Position numbers and translations under genes: made by a program
The notes under the pieces: model-generated
What the model saw: only the letters and a program-made list of their open reading frames with translations
Told to the model about the DNA's origin: nothing
Database searches by the model: none
Assembly: GCA_937904535.1 (NCBI GenBank)
Contig: CALELC010000161.1
Location: forward strand, 1 to 7,677
Source of the DNA: an uncultured Planctomycetaceae bacterium
Lineage (GTDB): Bacteria > Planctomycetota > Planctomycetia > Pirellulales > Pirellulaceae
Length of the DNA stretch: 7,677 nt
Direction of reading: 5' to 3'
Shown: piece by piece, positions 1 to 6,935 of the stretch
How the letters are laid out: the number at the start of each line of letters is the position of its first letter
How positions within the stretch are numbered: the stretch's first letter is position 1

Positions 1-1150
1 GGGCGGAATCGAAGTTCTTCTTTTCGGATTCGTCCTCGAGCGAATCGGCAAAGCGTTTGATTCGCGCAGCCAGTTCCTCGAGCGGTTCGCTGAGCGTGTT
101 ATCGACGACTTTGGGCGTGTTGACGCGGCCGTTGCTCTGGCCCTTTTTCTCCCACCAGTCGAGCAGGTCAGCAAAAAAGTTGCTGGCCGCATAGCGGCAG
201 CGGTCAACCATTCGCTGCAGCGTTTGCAGATTGTGAGTAATCAGCAAACCCTTTTGTGTCCGATCGTTGTAGAGCTTGTTGAGTTGGTAATCGAGCTGGG
301 AGCTGCTGACGCGGATGCCGAGGTAATCACCCGCCACCGATTCGATGGTGTGGCATTCGTCCAGCACCACGGCGTCGTAGTCCGGTAGCAGTGAAATGCC
401 TTGCCGTCGCAGCGCCAGGTCGCTGAAAAACATCGCATGATTGACGATCAGCAGTTGTGCGCGTGAGGCTCGGCGGCGGGCCTGAAAATAGTGGCACTGG
501 GCAAAGGTATCGCAGCGTTTGCCGAGGCAATTGCCGGTGTCGCTGGAGACCTCGTCCCAGACGGTGGGGCTGGGCTTGAAGGATAGGCTCGAGAGGCTGC
601 CATCGCTGGTGTGCTCCGCCCACTGCTTGATCTTGCGCACTTCCGTCAGTTGCTCGTCGGTGCTGAACAGCAGCTGAGCACGTATCTGGGCGTTCTTGAG
701 CCGGCGGAGCGAGATGTAATTACCGCGCCCTTTGACCAGCACCGCGCTGAACTCGCGCGGGATGACGCTGTTGAGCAGCGGGATGTCTTTGGCTACCAAC
801 TGCTCCTGCAAGCTGATCGTGTGTGTGGAGATCAGCACCCGTGGCGGCCGTCGCTCCTGATCGGGCTCGTCGGACTCGGGCGCACCGGGGGAATGCGGGG
901 AATGCATGGGGCGATGCGCTAGCTCGCCGCCCTGGTCAGATGTCGCGTAGAGGATCGCTGGCACCAGATAGGCAAAACTCTTGCCAGTGCCCGTTCCCGC
1001 CTCGGCGACCAGGTGCTGGTTCGTCTGCAGCGCGTGGGCGACCGCCGCCGCCATCTGCAACTGCTGCGGACGGTGTTCGTAATGCTTCAGCCGCTTTGCA
1101 ATCAGCCCGTCGGGACCGATGATCGAGGCGACATCGAGTTGATCAGCCAC
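1..1150 (-). CDS. DinG/XPD-type (Rad3-like) ATP-dependent DNA helicase, N-terminal half, cut by window edge
   Basis: Superfamily 2 helicase of the DinG/XPD group, which unwinds DNA 5'-3' using ATP and normally carries a 4Fe-4S cluster. About 383 residues are present; helicase domain 2 lies beyond position 1. Seen in order: a Q-motif-like segment (YEHRPQQ, residues 24-30), Walker A AGTGTGKS (51-58), motif Ia around ISTHTISLQEQL (about 107-118), the KGRGNYIS segment (140-147), a cysteine group C-x4-C-x5-C (208, 213, 219), IVNHAMF (about 235-241) and Walker B DECH (264-267) where the group usually has DEAH. The first cluster cysteine is replaced by Ser147. A proline- and acid-rich insert lies at about 75-105. 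The GTG start is chosen because an in-frame TAA lies four codons upstream and AAGGGA sits just before it. dprA lies 184 bases upstream on the same strand. The family is sure; calling it DinG rather than a paralogue is not. Confidence 0.93.
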   Translation of the reverse strand, partial: MADQLDVASIIGPDGLIAKRLKHYEHRPQQLQMAAAVAHALQTNQHLVAEAGTGTGKSFAYLVPAILYATSDQGGELAHRPMHSPHSPGAPESDEPDQERRPPRVLISTHTISLQEQLVAKDIPLLNSVIPREFSAVLVKGRGNYISLRRLKNAQIRAQLLFSTDEQLTEVRKIKQWAEHTSDGSLSSLSFKPSPTVWDEVSSDTGNCLGKRCDTFAQCHYFQARRRASRAQLLIVNHAMFFSDLALRRQGISLLPDYDAVVLDECHTIESVAGDYLGIRVSSSQLDYQLNKLYNDRTQKGLLITHNLQTLQRMVDRCRYAASNFFADLLDWWEKKGQSNGRVNTPKVVDNTLSEPLEELAARIKRFADSLEDESEKKNFDSA

Positions 1151-1334
1151 ACATTCCCTTTATCCTCGACCGATCGTGCTCTTTACCATCGGTTGCTCGT
1201 GCTCAGCGCGTAGGGCCGTGCTCTTGCACGTGCTTGAAGGTCAATCCCGATCGATCGCGCGTGCCCATTCACTGCGGATGAGGTACCAACCGCTTGGCAG
1301 CGAGCGCCCCAACCAAGCGTGTTTACACTAGCAT

Positions 1335-2474
1335 TTAGACCCGCGAAACGTATTGATTGCTCAGTCGGCGGATCAACTTGCGGATCTCCAGCACACTGAT
1401 CGTGGCAAGTACTTGTGCGACTGGCAAGCGGCAGGTCCGCACGATTGCATCGATCGAGATTGGTTCGGTCGTAATCGCATCCAGCACGCAGCATTCGCGG
1501 TCATTGAGCAGGGCTTCGGCGGGATGGTGTACTTCCCGTCCGTCAGCCACCGGCACCGCCTGCGCGAGCGGACCGAGCGACTCCAAGATGTCCTCCACAT
1601 TCCGCACCAGCTTGGCCCCATCCCGGATCAGCAGATTGGTTCCTTGGCTGGCTCGGCTGGTGACGGGGCCCGGGAGCGCCAAGACTTCGCGTCCCTGCTC
1701 TTGAGCAGTTCGAGCAGTAATCAGGGCGCCGCTACGCTCGGGCGCCTCGATCACCAAAGTGGCGTGGCTGAGCCCGCTGATCAGTCGATTTCGCTGCGGA
1801 AAGGTACCGGCATGCGGTTTGGTCTGGGGATGGTATTCGCTAACCAAGGCCCCATTGGCCGCGATGGCGGTAGCGAGTTCCGCATTTTCCGGCGGGTAGA
1901 TGTATGCCAGGCCACAACCGAAGACAGCGATCGTGCGGCCACCGCCATCGAGTGCCCCCTGCTGTGCAGCCGAATCGATTCCGCGAGCCATGCCGCTGAC
2001 GACGGTGATGCCGGCTTGGGCTAAGCCGTAGGCGATTCGCTGAGCCTGCGTGCGTCCGTAAACGGTCGCATGACGCGTGCCGACAATCGCGACCGCCAGC
2101 GCGTCGCTGGGGCGGATCTCACCCTGTACGAATAGGATCGGCGGAGCGTCGCACAGTTCCCTTAAGCCCGGTGGATAGTCGGCTGAGTCGCTGGCTAGCA
2201 AGCTCGCGCCGTTTGCGCTGCACCATTGGAGAATTCCCGGCACGTCAACGTGATCGTCTGCATGTCGAATCGCGGTGACAAGCTTCGGACCGACGTTCCG
2301 GACGGATCGCAGTGCGGTCGAGTCGGCAGCGAGTACGTTCGCGGCCGTGCCAAAACGCTCCAGGAGATCTGCGAGGACGCGAGGGCCGAGTCCGGGGAGC
2401 AGCGCCAATCGCAGGCGGCAGGCAAGGTTGTCGCTGATGACGCCTGCTGCATCGGAAAGCTCCTGTGAAGTCAC
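1335..2474 (-). CDS. dprA: DNA-processing protein DprA (Smf)
   Basis: DprA binds incoming single-stranded DNA in the cytoplasm during natural transformation and loads RecA on it; it is also widespread in bacteria not known to be competent. The 379-residue product has the full three-part architecture. The N-terminal helix-hairpin-helix region has LPGLGPRVLADLLERFG (about 26-42) and VGPKLVTAI (61-69). The Rossmann-like domain has VGTRHAT (131-137), SGMARGID (160-167), FPQRNRLISGLS (225-236), SGALITA (248-254) and QGTN (277-280). A C-terminal winged helix (about 321-379) starts at ALLNDRE. Length is normal for the family. I chose GTG at 2474 because the N-terminus then begins just before the helical domain; the frame stays open to an ATG at 2579, but those 35 extra residues are basic and unlike DprA. 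No strong ribosome-binding site is visible at either start. The helicase gene follows on the same strand. Confidence 0.96.
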   Translation of the reverse strand: MTSQELSDAAGVISDNLACRLRLALLPGLGPRVLADLLERFGTAANVLAADSTALRSVRNVGPKLVTAIRHADDHVDVPGILQWCSANGASLLASDSADYPPGLRELCDAPPILFVQGEIRPSDALAVAIVGTRHATVYGRTQAQRIAYGLAQAGITVVSGMARGIDSAAQQGALDGGGRTIAVFGCGLAYIYPPENAELATAIAANGALVSEYHPQTKPHAGTFPQRNRLISGLSHATLVIEAPERSGALITARTAQEQGREVLALPGPVTSRASQGTNLLIRDGAKLVRNVEDILESLGPLAQAVPVADGREVHHPAEALLNDRECCVLDAITTEPISIDAIVRTCRLPVAQVLATISVLEIRKLIRRLSNQYVSRV

Positions 2475-2699
2475 GATGCTGCCCCGAATCTCAAGGTGGT
2501 GGCGTCGAACCGAATGTGAGCCGCAGAATCGGAGGGACTTTGTCCTTCGTGCAGAGGCTCCAACCACATCGCAGCCCAAATCGGTCTGTGCTCGCGACCG
2601 AGTAGATGCCCCGCGATTACTGGTGCCTATAGTTTAGCAGCTACTAACTGTGGGGGGTGAGCCAAGATTGCCTTGTAGCAACGCTGATCTTGTTGCCAG
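2475..2699. other. Spacer between dprA and the upstream terminator
   Basis: This stretch should contain the dprA leader and promoter, because the minus-strand gene upstream ends in a terminator at about 2700-2749. I see no gene in it. The 35-codon upward extension of the dprA frame (to 2579) looks non-coding. A weak imperfect palindrome, TAGCAGCTACTA, lies near 2634-2645, and minus-strand TATAGG near 2627 could be a -10 element, but no matching -35 was found. Confidence 0.4.
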
Positions 2700-2749
2700 C
2701 AAAACAAAACAGCCGCGACCAACAAGTCAAGACTTGTCGATCGCGGCTG
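2700..2749 (-). terminator. Rho-independent terminator of the glycine-rich exported protein gene
   Basis: A two-tier hairpin. The outer 9-bp stem pairs 2710-2718 (CAGCCGCGA) with 2741-2749 (TCGCGGCTG). After a 3x3 internal loop, a 7-bp inner stem pairs 2722-2728 (ACAAGTC) with 2731-2737 (GACTTGT). Reading on the minus strand, the hairpin is followed at once by GTTTTGTTTTGC, a T-rich tail, so it acts on minus-strand transcripts. It lies 62 bases past the stop codon at 2811. The plus-strand exit has no T run, so it is probably one-directional. It should insulate dprA from the gene upstream. Confidence 0.85.
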
Positions 2750-2810
2750 CGTGAGTTGATGATCAGCGGCGCCACCGAGGACGCCGCAGATAGGAACGGC
2801 CGCTCCTGCT

Positions 2811-4037
2811 TTAGGGAGCAGGTACGGCTGGCGTGGCTACCGGGGGCACCACGATCGGAGAGTCGTCATCGGAGGCTGCGATCGCTACCGCCGCACCAAT
2901 CCCGCCGAGGGCCAACAGGCCGCCAGCACCACCCAGACCGCCGCCAGCAGCTCCGAGTCCGCCACCGCCGCCGCCAAAGCCTCCACCGCCACCGCCACCG
3001 CCAGCGAATCCGGCGCCCGGAACCGGTGCAACGCCGGGAGGAACAGGCTCAGCCCCAGGGACTGTGCCATCTTGAATGGCATCGACGACCGGAGGCACCA
3101 TCTCTTGGGGAATGATCTGCACCGGCAATGCTCCGGGCGGCTGCAGCATGCTGACGAGCGTCAAATCGTTGGCCGAGTTCGCGTTGCGAACAAGACCACC
3201 ATCGGCCAGATCAGCATCAAAGGCAAATGCCACGTATCCGGCTTGGCCCGCGGCAATCAAGCCGTAGGCACCGGGGCGGAGGTTCTGAACCATGAAGCGG
3301 CCTTGATCGTCGGTAATCGACCGGGCGACCAATTGGTTGCCGCTGTAGATCATAATGTTGATCCCAGCGAGGCTGGCCGGAGTCAGCGAACTGATTTTTC
3401 CTTCCATCCGGCCATCCGGTCCCAGCTGCACGTGATACAGGTGAGCACCTGCGACTTGGGCCTCACCGGTCGGCAGGGTTTCGAGCCCGGACGTTGGCCG
3501 AGTGGCTGGTGAAGGTGGCAAGAAAGCGCTGGTGACTCGCAACACTTCTTGTGGGTTGATCGGCATCACCGGCAAGTGAACCGTGGTGACGGGCCGGTTG
3601 TTGACGACGCTCGGGTCTTCTGACTGAGGCTCGGCTGCGTCATCCGCATCCTGGCGAAGCATCAATGGCACAGCTGCGTGGCCCGCGGCACCGGTGACGA
3701 CCACTGCGTGCAGACCCGCTGTGACTTTAGACAGGGAGACGACGCCTTTGGAGTCAGCGGTCAACTGCGTCGATTTGCCTTGCGGATTGATAACGGTTAC
3801 CGACGAGCCGGCCAATGAGCCAGCCGAACCATCCAGCCGCACCAGTTTCAGGCGAATGCGAGGATCTGACTTGTGAAATGTGGCCGCATTGTCTTCCGGA
3901 AAGGCCGGCGACGAATCTTGTGCAACGGCCTTGACCAGTTCTGTTCGTTGATCGGCTGCACTCGCGGGAGTGGTCGACATGGCTGTGACCAAGAACAGTG
4001 AACCGAAACTGAAACCGGTTATCAAACGGCAAAGCAT
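2811..4037 (-). CDS. Exported protein with two beta-sandwich (CarboxypepD_reg-like) segments and a glycine-rich C-terminus
   Basis: A 408-residue protein of unknown function. Residues 1-28 are a signal peptide (LCRLITGFSFGSLFLVTAM core, then PASA before AD), so it is probably exported. Two segments, about 61-128 and 203-273, have the short beta strands and glycine turns of the transthyretin or carboxypeptidase regulatory-like fold; ARSITDDQGRFMVQNLRPGAY in the second is the typical signature, and SKGVVSLSKVTAGLHAVVV is the matching part of the first. A proline-rich linker (about 324-341) leads to a nearly pure glycine tract (346-360), a hydrophobic stretch (LLALGGIGAAVAIAA, 374-388), an acidic SDDDS and a Pro/Ala/Val tail. 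ATG 4037 is preferred because the signal peptide begins there; the frame is open to 4193 but the extra residues look non-coding. The gene stands alone, with a terminator just downstream. A cell-envelope or surface role is inference. Confidence 0.88.
   Translation of the reverse strand: MLCRLITGFSFGSLFLVTAMSTTPASAADQRTELVKAVAQDSSPAFPEDNAATFHKSDPRIRLKLVRLDGSAGSLAGSSVTVINPQGKSTQLTADSKGVVSLSKVTAGLHAVVVTGAAGHAAVPLMLRQDADDAAEPQSEDPSVVNNRPVTTVHLPVMPINPQEVLRVTSAFLPPSPATRPTSGLETLPTGEAQVAGAHLYHVQLGPDGRMEGKISSLTPASLAGINIMIYSGNQLVARSITDDQGRFMVQNLRPGAYGLIAAGQAGYVAFAFDADLADGGLVRNANSANDLTLVSMLQPPGALPVQIIPQEMVPPVVDAIQDGTVPGAEPVPPGVAPVPGAGFAGGGGGGGGFGGGGGGLGAAGGGLGGAGGLLALGGIGAAVAIAASDDDSPIVVPPVATPAVPAP
2958..3002 (-). 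repeat. Glycine-codon microsatellite inside the exported protein gene
   Basis: The coding strand is a run of GGC/GGT/GGA codons encoding 14 glycines interrupted by one phenylalanine (residues 346-360). On the plus strand it reads as CCACCG/CCGCCG units. Such tracts are prone to slippage, and any change in multiples of three would alter only the length of the glycine linker. Confidence 0.75.
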
Positions 4038-4213
4038 CTGAATACCCTGAAGTGAAATATGAAAGCTCGGAGAATCATCCAGCACAAGTGTAACTCCTAC
4101 ACCAGGGCCGATGGAGTCGGCTGCGCTGAAAAAACTGTAAATTTCGCGCACTCGCTTCGTTCCCCCCGGCCCACGCAGTTTAACGCCGGTCACGAAAGCC
4201 CCGTAATCTACGC

Positions 4214-4241
4214 TCTATAGCGATTTATCATCGGTGCTCAA
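4214..4241 (-). promoter_or_regulatory. Candidate sigma-70-like promoter for the exported protein gene
   Basis: On the minus strand, TTGAGC (4241-4236) is followed after 16 bases by TATAGA (4219-4214), a fair match to -35 and -10 boxes. Two A/T tracts upstream of it (4261-4266 and 4281-4292) could act as an UP-like element. It would give a 5' untranslated leader of about 170 bases before the ATG at 4037. This rests on consensus matching only. Confidence 0.35.
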
Positions 4242-4547
4242 GGGGGCAGGAAGCCAGCTCAAAAAATTCAACCGGTGGGGCAAATTTTTTTTCGCACATC
4301 CGGCCAGAGCGAAAACTGCGCCAAAATGCTGGCAAAATAGTGAGACGATGCTGGCATTTGTGTCGCTTGGTCTATGCGAGCCGTTTGCTAGCGAAACTCG
4401 CGATCATTCCGTGTGACTTCGGGCCCGATATCCTGCGGTTGTGCGGCTGGCTAACAATAGGTTCAACTGCAAGGTGTCTCAGCGGCTTCATAGCACCCAG
4501 CAATCGCCGGCGTGCGGCCGAGATTCGACGATTAACGACCAGCAGCC
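4242..4547. other. Divergent intergenic spacer
   Basis: No convincing gene lies between the two divergent genes. The spacer holds a 6-A run (4261-4266), CAAA followed by an 8-T run (4281-4292), and a 9-base direct repeat ATGCTGGCA at 4326-4334 and 4348-4356, start to start 22 bases, about two helical turns. The promoter of the plus-strand hydrolase must lie here or just upstream, but I could not find a good -35/-10 pair for it. The small ORFs across it have no ribosome-binding site or protein-like composition. Confidence 0.45.
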
Positions 4548-5450
4548 ATGGATCCGACGATGCGGCATGCGATTCGGTTGGCTAGCTTCCTGGCCTTCAT
4601 CAACGTTCGCCTTGCCGTGGCGTTAGCGCTTCTAACAGGGCTGTCAACCGCTGCGCAGGAACCGGAGCAAACGCGTCCAACACATCCGTCGCCGATCGGG
4701 TCGGTTGAAGATCTGCTGCTGTTTTTTCCGGCGAAGTATCCCAGCGGCGACTGGAAACCGGCCGGACTGAACTTCCGCGATGTGTTTTTTGCTGCCGAGG
4801 ACGGCACGCGGCTGCACGGTTGGTACTGTCCGGTTGAGAGCCCACGGGCAGTGGTTTTGGCCGCTCACGGCAATGCTGGACACGTGGCGTCCCGTGCCCC
4901 ATGGCTGCGCTATCTGCAAAACCGAGCACACGTATCGGTGTTCCTGTTCGACTACCGCGGGTACGGACGCAGCGAAGGCCAACCGACCATCGCTGGGGCA
5001 ATTCAGGACGCGATGGCTGCTCGGGCCCAACTGCGCGAGCTCGCCGCCGTCGAGGACTCCGAGATGCTGCTGATGGGCGAGTCACTCGGCGGCGCGATCG
5101 TCGTTCAACTCGCTGCAAAATCGCCGCCGCGAGGTTTGATTCTCCAAAGCACCTTTCCGTCGCTTCGCGACGTCGCCGATGTGCATTTTCCAAAGTTATC
5201 GTGGTTGGTTCGGCGGGACCAACTTAACTCCGCTGCACAGCTGGCGACGCTGCGAGTTCCGCTGCTGGTAAGTCACGGAACTGCGGACCAGACGATCCCC
5301 TTTGTGCTCGGCGAAAAGCTCTTTGTTGCGGCTGGCGAGCCCAAGCAGTTCGTGAGCATCGAGCAAGCGGGACACAACAACTGGCTCACCGAGCCGTACT
5401 TGCGTGAACTCGATGCGTTCATTGCTCGAGTTGCTGCACCCCAGGAATGA
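4548..5450 (+). CDS. Exported or membrane-anchored alpha/beta hydrolase (ABHD13/Bem46-like)
   Basis: A serine hydrolase of the alpha/beta fold, 300 residues. An N-terminal hydrophobic segment (about 11-36, ending LSTAAQ) is a signal peptide or anchor. The catalytic core shows the oxyanion-hole motif HGNAGH (107-112), DYRGYGRSEG (135-144) after strand 4, the nucleophile elbow GESLGG (177-182, Ser179), the acid in HGTADQTIP (Asp247) and the base in AGHNNW (His276). All three triad residues are therefore present in the right order and spacing. The core resembles the ABHD13/ABHD17/Bem46 group, whose bacterial members mostly have no known substrate; thioesterase or esterase activity is possible. 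ATG 4548 has no strong Shine-Dalgarno sequence; ATG at 4560 would give a nearly identical product. It is the first plus-strand gene after the divergent spacer and may be co-transcribed with the genes after it. Confidence 0.92.
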   Translation: MDPTMRHAIRLASFLAFINVRLAVALALLTGLSTAAQEPEQTRPTHPSPIGSVEDLLLFFPAKYPSGDWKPAGLNFRDVFFAAEDGTRLHGWYCPVESPRAVVLAAHGNAGHVASRAPWLRYLQNRAHVSVFLFDYRGYGRSEGQPTIAGAIQDAMAARAQLRELAAVEDSEMLLMGESLGGAIVVQLAAKSPPRGLILQSTFPSLRDVADVHFPKLSWLVRRDQLNSAAQLATLRVPLLVSHGTADQTIPFVLGEKLFVAAGEPKQFVSIEQAGHNNWLTEPYLRELDAFIARVAAPQE

Positions 5451-5918
5451 CGAGCGAGACGGGGCCCTATCCTGGTTCTCGATCCGGGCGGCACTGTTCG
5501 CCACGGTAGTCATCCGTCTGTTTTTCGTGGCAAAAAGCCAACCGGCGAGTCGGTGGAGCGAAAAGTTACTGTGGAGAGCGCTGGGCGTTCGAGCGTGCCA
5601 GCCGGTGTCAGTCTGCGCTCGCCCACCAGGGGCGACCCGCAGGTCCGTACTGGCACCCGCGGTTTTCAGGTGGACGTGCTTGGCAACCTTTTCCCATCAT
5701 CAAGCAACGAGACGCTTGGCCTTTGCTCGATTCGACATCAGGCCACTCGTTTGCGATCATCGCTGTGGTTGTCGTCGGCGCGTTCGCTGGACGCGCAATC
5801 GCAATCTGGGCTTAGGTCGCTGCTGCGACCGATCCCGGTGCGCCGGGAAGCTGATCGCATGACGTCGAGCGATTTACGCTCGCTGCTGTTTCCGACCAAT
5901 GAGGATAAAAATCAATGA
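5451..5918 (+). pseudogene. Probable frame-broken small membrane protein gene
   Basis: No single frame gives a believable protein, but protein-like pieces lie in all three. The frame that overlaps the hydrolase end gives a membrane-like segment at 5467-5532 (LSWFSIRAALFATVVIRLFF), resembling the FSIR-T-LL starts I associate with small planctomycete membrane proteins. Another frame gives a tryptophan-rich stretch and a hydrophobic helix at 5750-5812 (FAIIAVVVVGAFAGRAIAIW) ending in TAG at 5813. The third frame, 5811-5918, gives a charged tail (RREADRM, then TNEDKNQ) whose TGA overlaps the next gene's ATG. The switch near 5811 needs only a one-base shift. The frame ending at 5918 is open through the whole interval, so a 121-residue ORF from ATG 5553 is the alternative reading, but its upstream part looks unlike a protein. 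Decay or sequencing error would both explain the pattern. Confidence 0.35.
5901..5905 (+). promoter_or_regulatory. Ribosome-binding site deciding the start at 5915
   Basis: GAGGA lies nine bases before the ATG at 5915 and twelve before the adjacent ATG at 5918, so the first of the two tandem ATG codons is the likelier start. It is one of the few strong Shine-Dalgarno sequences in the window. Confidence 0.7.
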
Positions 5919-6721
5919 TGCGAATCCTGCTGTTCGCCACGATCGTCATGATCGGTAGCAGCTACTGGGTGACGCTCCCATTCGGGCAGGCTCCATTCGC
6001 GCAGACCCCGGGTAAGCGGGCCCCATTCGAGCAGACCCCGGGCGAGCATGAACGGGCCGAGGTGCTAGGAGCCGTCGTGCCCAACTCCGAGTCGATTACG
6101 CTCGTGCAGGCGACCGCGTCCTCACGGATGCCGATCTCCATCACGCCGTACTACAACTCCGATCCGCTGCAAGTGAATGTCGGTCAGCACAGCGAGGAAC
6201 TCACGTCAGCGACCGCCGAGTCGATCGGTGAACTCGTAGCGCAGTTGAAACAGGAGTGGGCGAGCCTGCCGGTTGAAACGCTGTATGTGCTGGCGATCCG
6301 GCTTTACGACCTGGGGCTTAAAGACGAAGCGGTCTACTGGTTTTACACCGCCCAGTTTCGGGCGCGGCTGCTGAGTGCCCTCTTGCCGGAAGGCACGCCC
6401 GCTCGTCTCGGCGACGAAGCGTTCGAGCGTCTCCAGGCCCACCGTTCCTTTCATCAACTGGCAGGCACCTACATCAACGGCTACGCCTTCGGGCAGCTTG
6501 ATCAGCTCGAGAAAACGCTCAAGCAAGTCCAGTCTGAAGGCGAGCAACTGCCACCGTTTAAGACCATTTACCCGCGGTTGGAATGGATCGATGAAGATCA
6601 ATGGGCGGAGAAACGCAAGGCCGTGTCAACTGGCTTGGACAAGCTATTGGAATACATCGTGGAGAACGCTGACGAAATCAAAGCCATCCGCAAGCAACGC
6701 GGGATGGAAGGCAAGTACTAA
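5915..6721 (+). CDS. Exported helical protein of unknown function with PF(A/E)QTPG repeat
   Basis: A 268-residue protein that I cannot assign to a named family. Residues 1-26 form a signal peptide or anchor (RILLFATIVMIGSSYWVTL core), so it is probably exported. Next comes a short repeat: PFGQA, PFAQTPGKRA, PFEQTPGEHE (22-46). Residues 46-100 look extended. From about 101 to the end the protein is helical, with a TPR-like pair of helices around ETLYVLAIRLYDLGLKDEAVYW and YWFYTAQFRARLL (121-153), then a helix with TYINGYAFGQL (185-195) and a charged C-terminus. The block A-RLYDLG-KDEAVYWFY-AQ-RAR followed later by INGYAFG recalls, from memory, an uncharacterised bacterial family; I am not sure. 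The start is set by GAGGA at 5901. The preceding frame ends within its ATG. The 3' side shows no clear terminator. Confidence 0.85.
   Translation: MMRILLFATIVMIGSSYWVTLPFGQAPFAQTPGKRAPFEQTPGEHERAEVLGAVVPNSESITLVQATASSRMPISITPYYNSDPLQVNVGQHSEELTSATAESIGELVAQLKQEWASLPVETLYVLAIRLYDLGLKDEAVYWFYTAQFRARLLSALLPEGTPARLGDEAFERLQAHRSFHQLAGTYINGYAFGQLDQLEKTLKQVQSEGEQLPPFKTIYPRLEWIDEDQWAEKRKAVSTGLDKLLEYIVENADEIKAIRKQRGMEGKY
5978..6052 (+). repeat. In-frame tandem repeat encoding PF(A/E)QTPG units
   Basis: CCATTCG-GCAGACCCCGGG occurs at 5993-6012 and 6023-6042, 30 bases apart, with one differing base in each. A half copy, CCATTCGGGCAGG, precedes them at 5978-5990, offset 15 bases. The units encode PFGQA, PFAQTPGKRA and PFEQTPGEHE right after the signal peptide. 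The near identity of the DNA suggests recent duplication. Confidence 0.8.
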
Positions 6722-6935
6722 GTGACCGACGCGAATGAGCGGCTGACACTGGTTCACGCGTGCGACACGCTCAGGAATCATCGCGGCGATTGAACTGTCC
6801 TTCAGCCCAAGCACGCGACCCGCTCGAAGCCGTTTTCTGCTGAAGAAGGCCGACGTTGCCAGGCGGCCGAGCTCATGGTTTAGCCTCGCATCGAACAACT
6901 GCTTCCCCGGGATCCTGAAGCGATCTCAAAGCTTC
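6722..6935. other. Spacer between convergent genes, possible gene remnant on minus strand
   Basis: No gene is supported here. On the minus strand a frame stays open from about 6930 through the spacer and into the 3' end of the plus-strand gene, beginning KQLFDARLNHELGRL and continuing SAFFSRKRLRAGRVLG. This composition is fairly protein-like within the spacer but it has no start signal and its downstream half is antisense to a real gene. A small hairpin GCGTG-CGA-CACGC (6758-6770) lacks a T tail and is not a good terminator. Confidence 0.35.

Noticed and set aside
1291..1319. Stem CGCTTGG / CCAAGCG between dprA and the helicase gene
   Set aside because: A 7-bp stem with a 15-base loop and no T-rich tail on either strand is too weak to call a terminator.
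1353..2024. 223-codon ORF on the plus strand
   Set aside because: It is fully antisense to dprA, whose motifs are unmistakable, and it shows no domain of its own.
2634..2645. Imperfect palindrome TAGCAGCTACTA upstream of dprA
   Set aside because: It is short with a central mismatch, and no promoter could be placed beside it.
2833..3075. Proline-rich plus-strand ORF
   Set aside because: It is the mirror of the glycine codons in the exported protein gene (CCN opposite GGN), not an independent gene.
4234..4416. 60-codon plus-strand ORF in the divergent spacer
   Set aside because: It has no ribosome-binding site, runs over A/T tracts and the opposing promoter candidate, and its composition is not protein-like.
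4600..5193. Arginine-rich 197-codon minus-strand ORF
   Set aside because: Antisense to the alpha/beta hydrolase; its basic composition is a typical GC-rich shadow.
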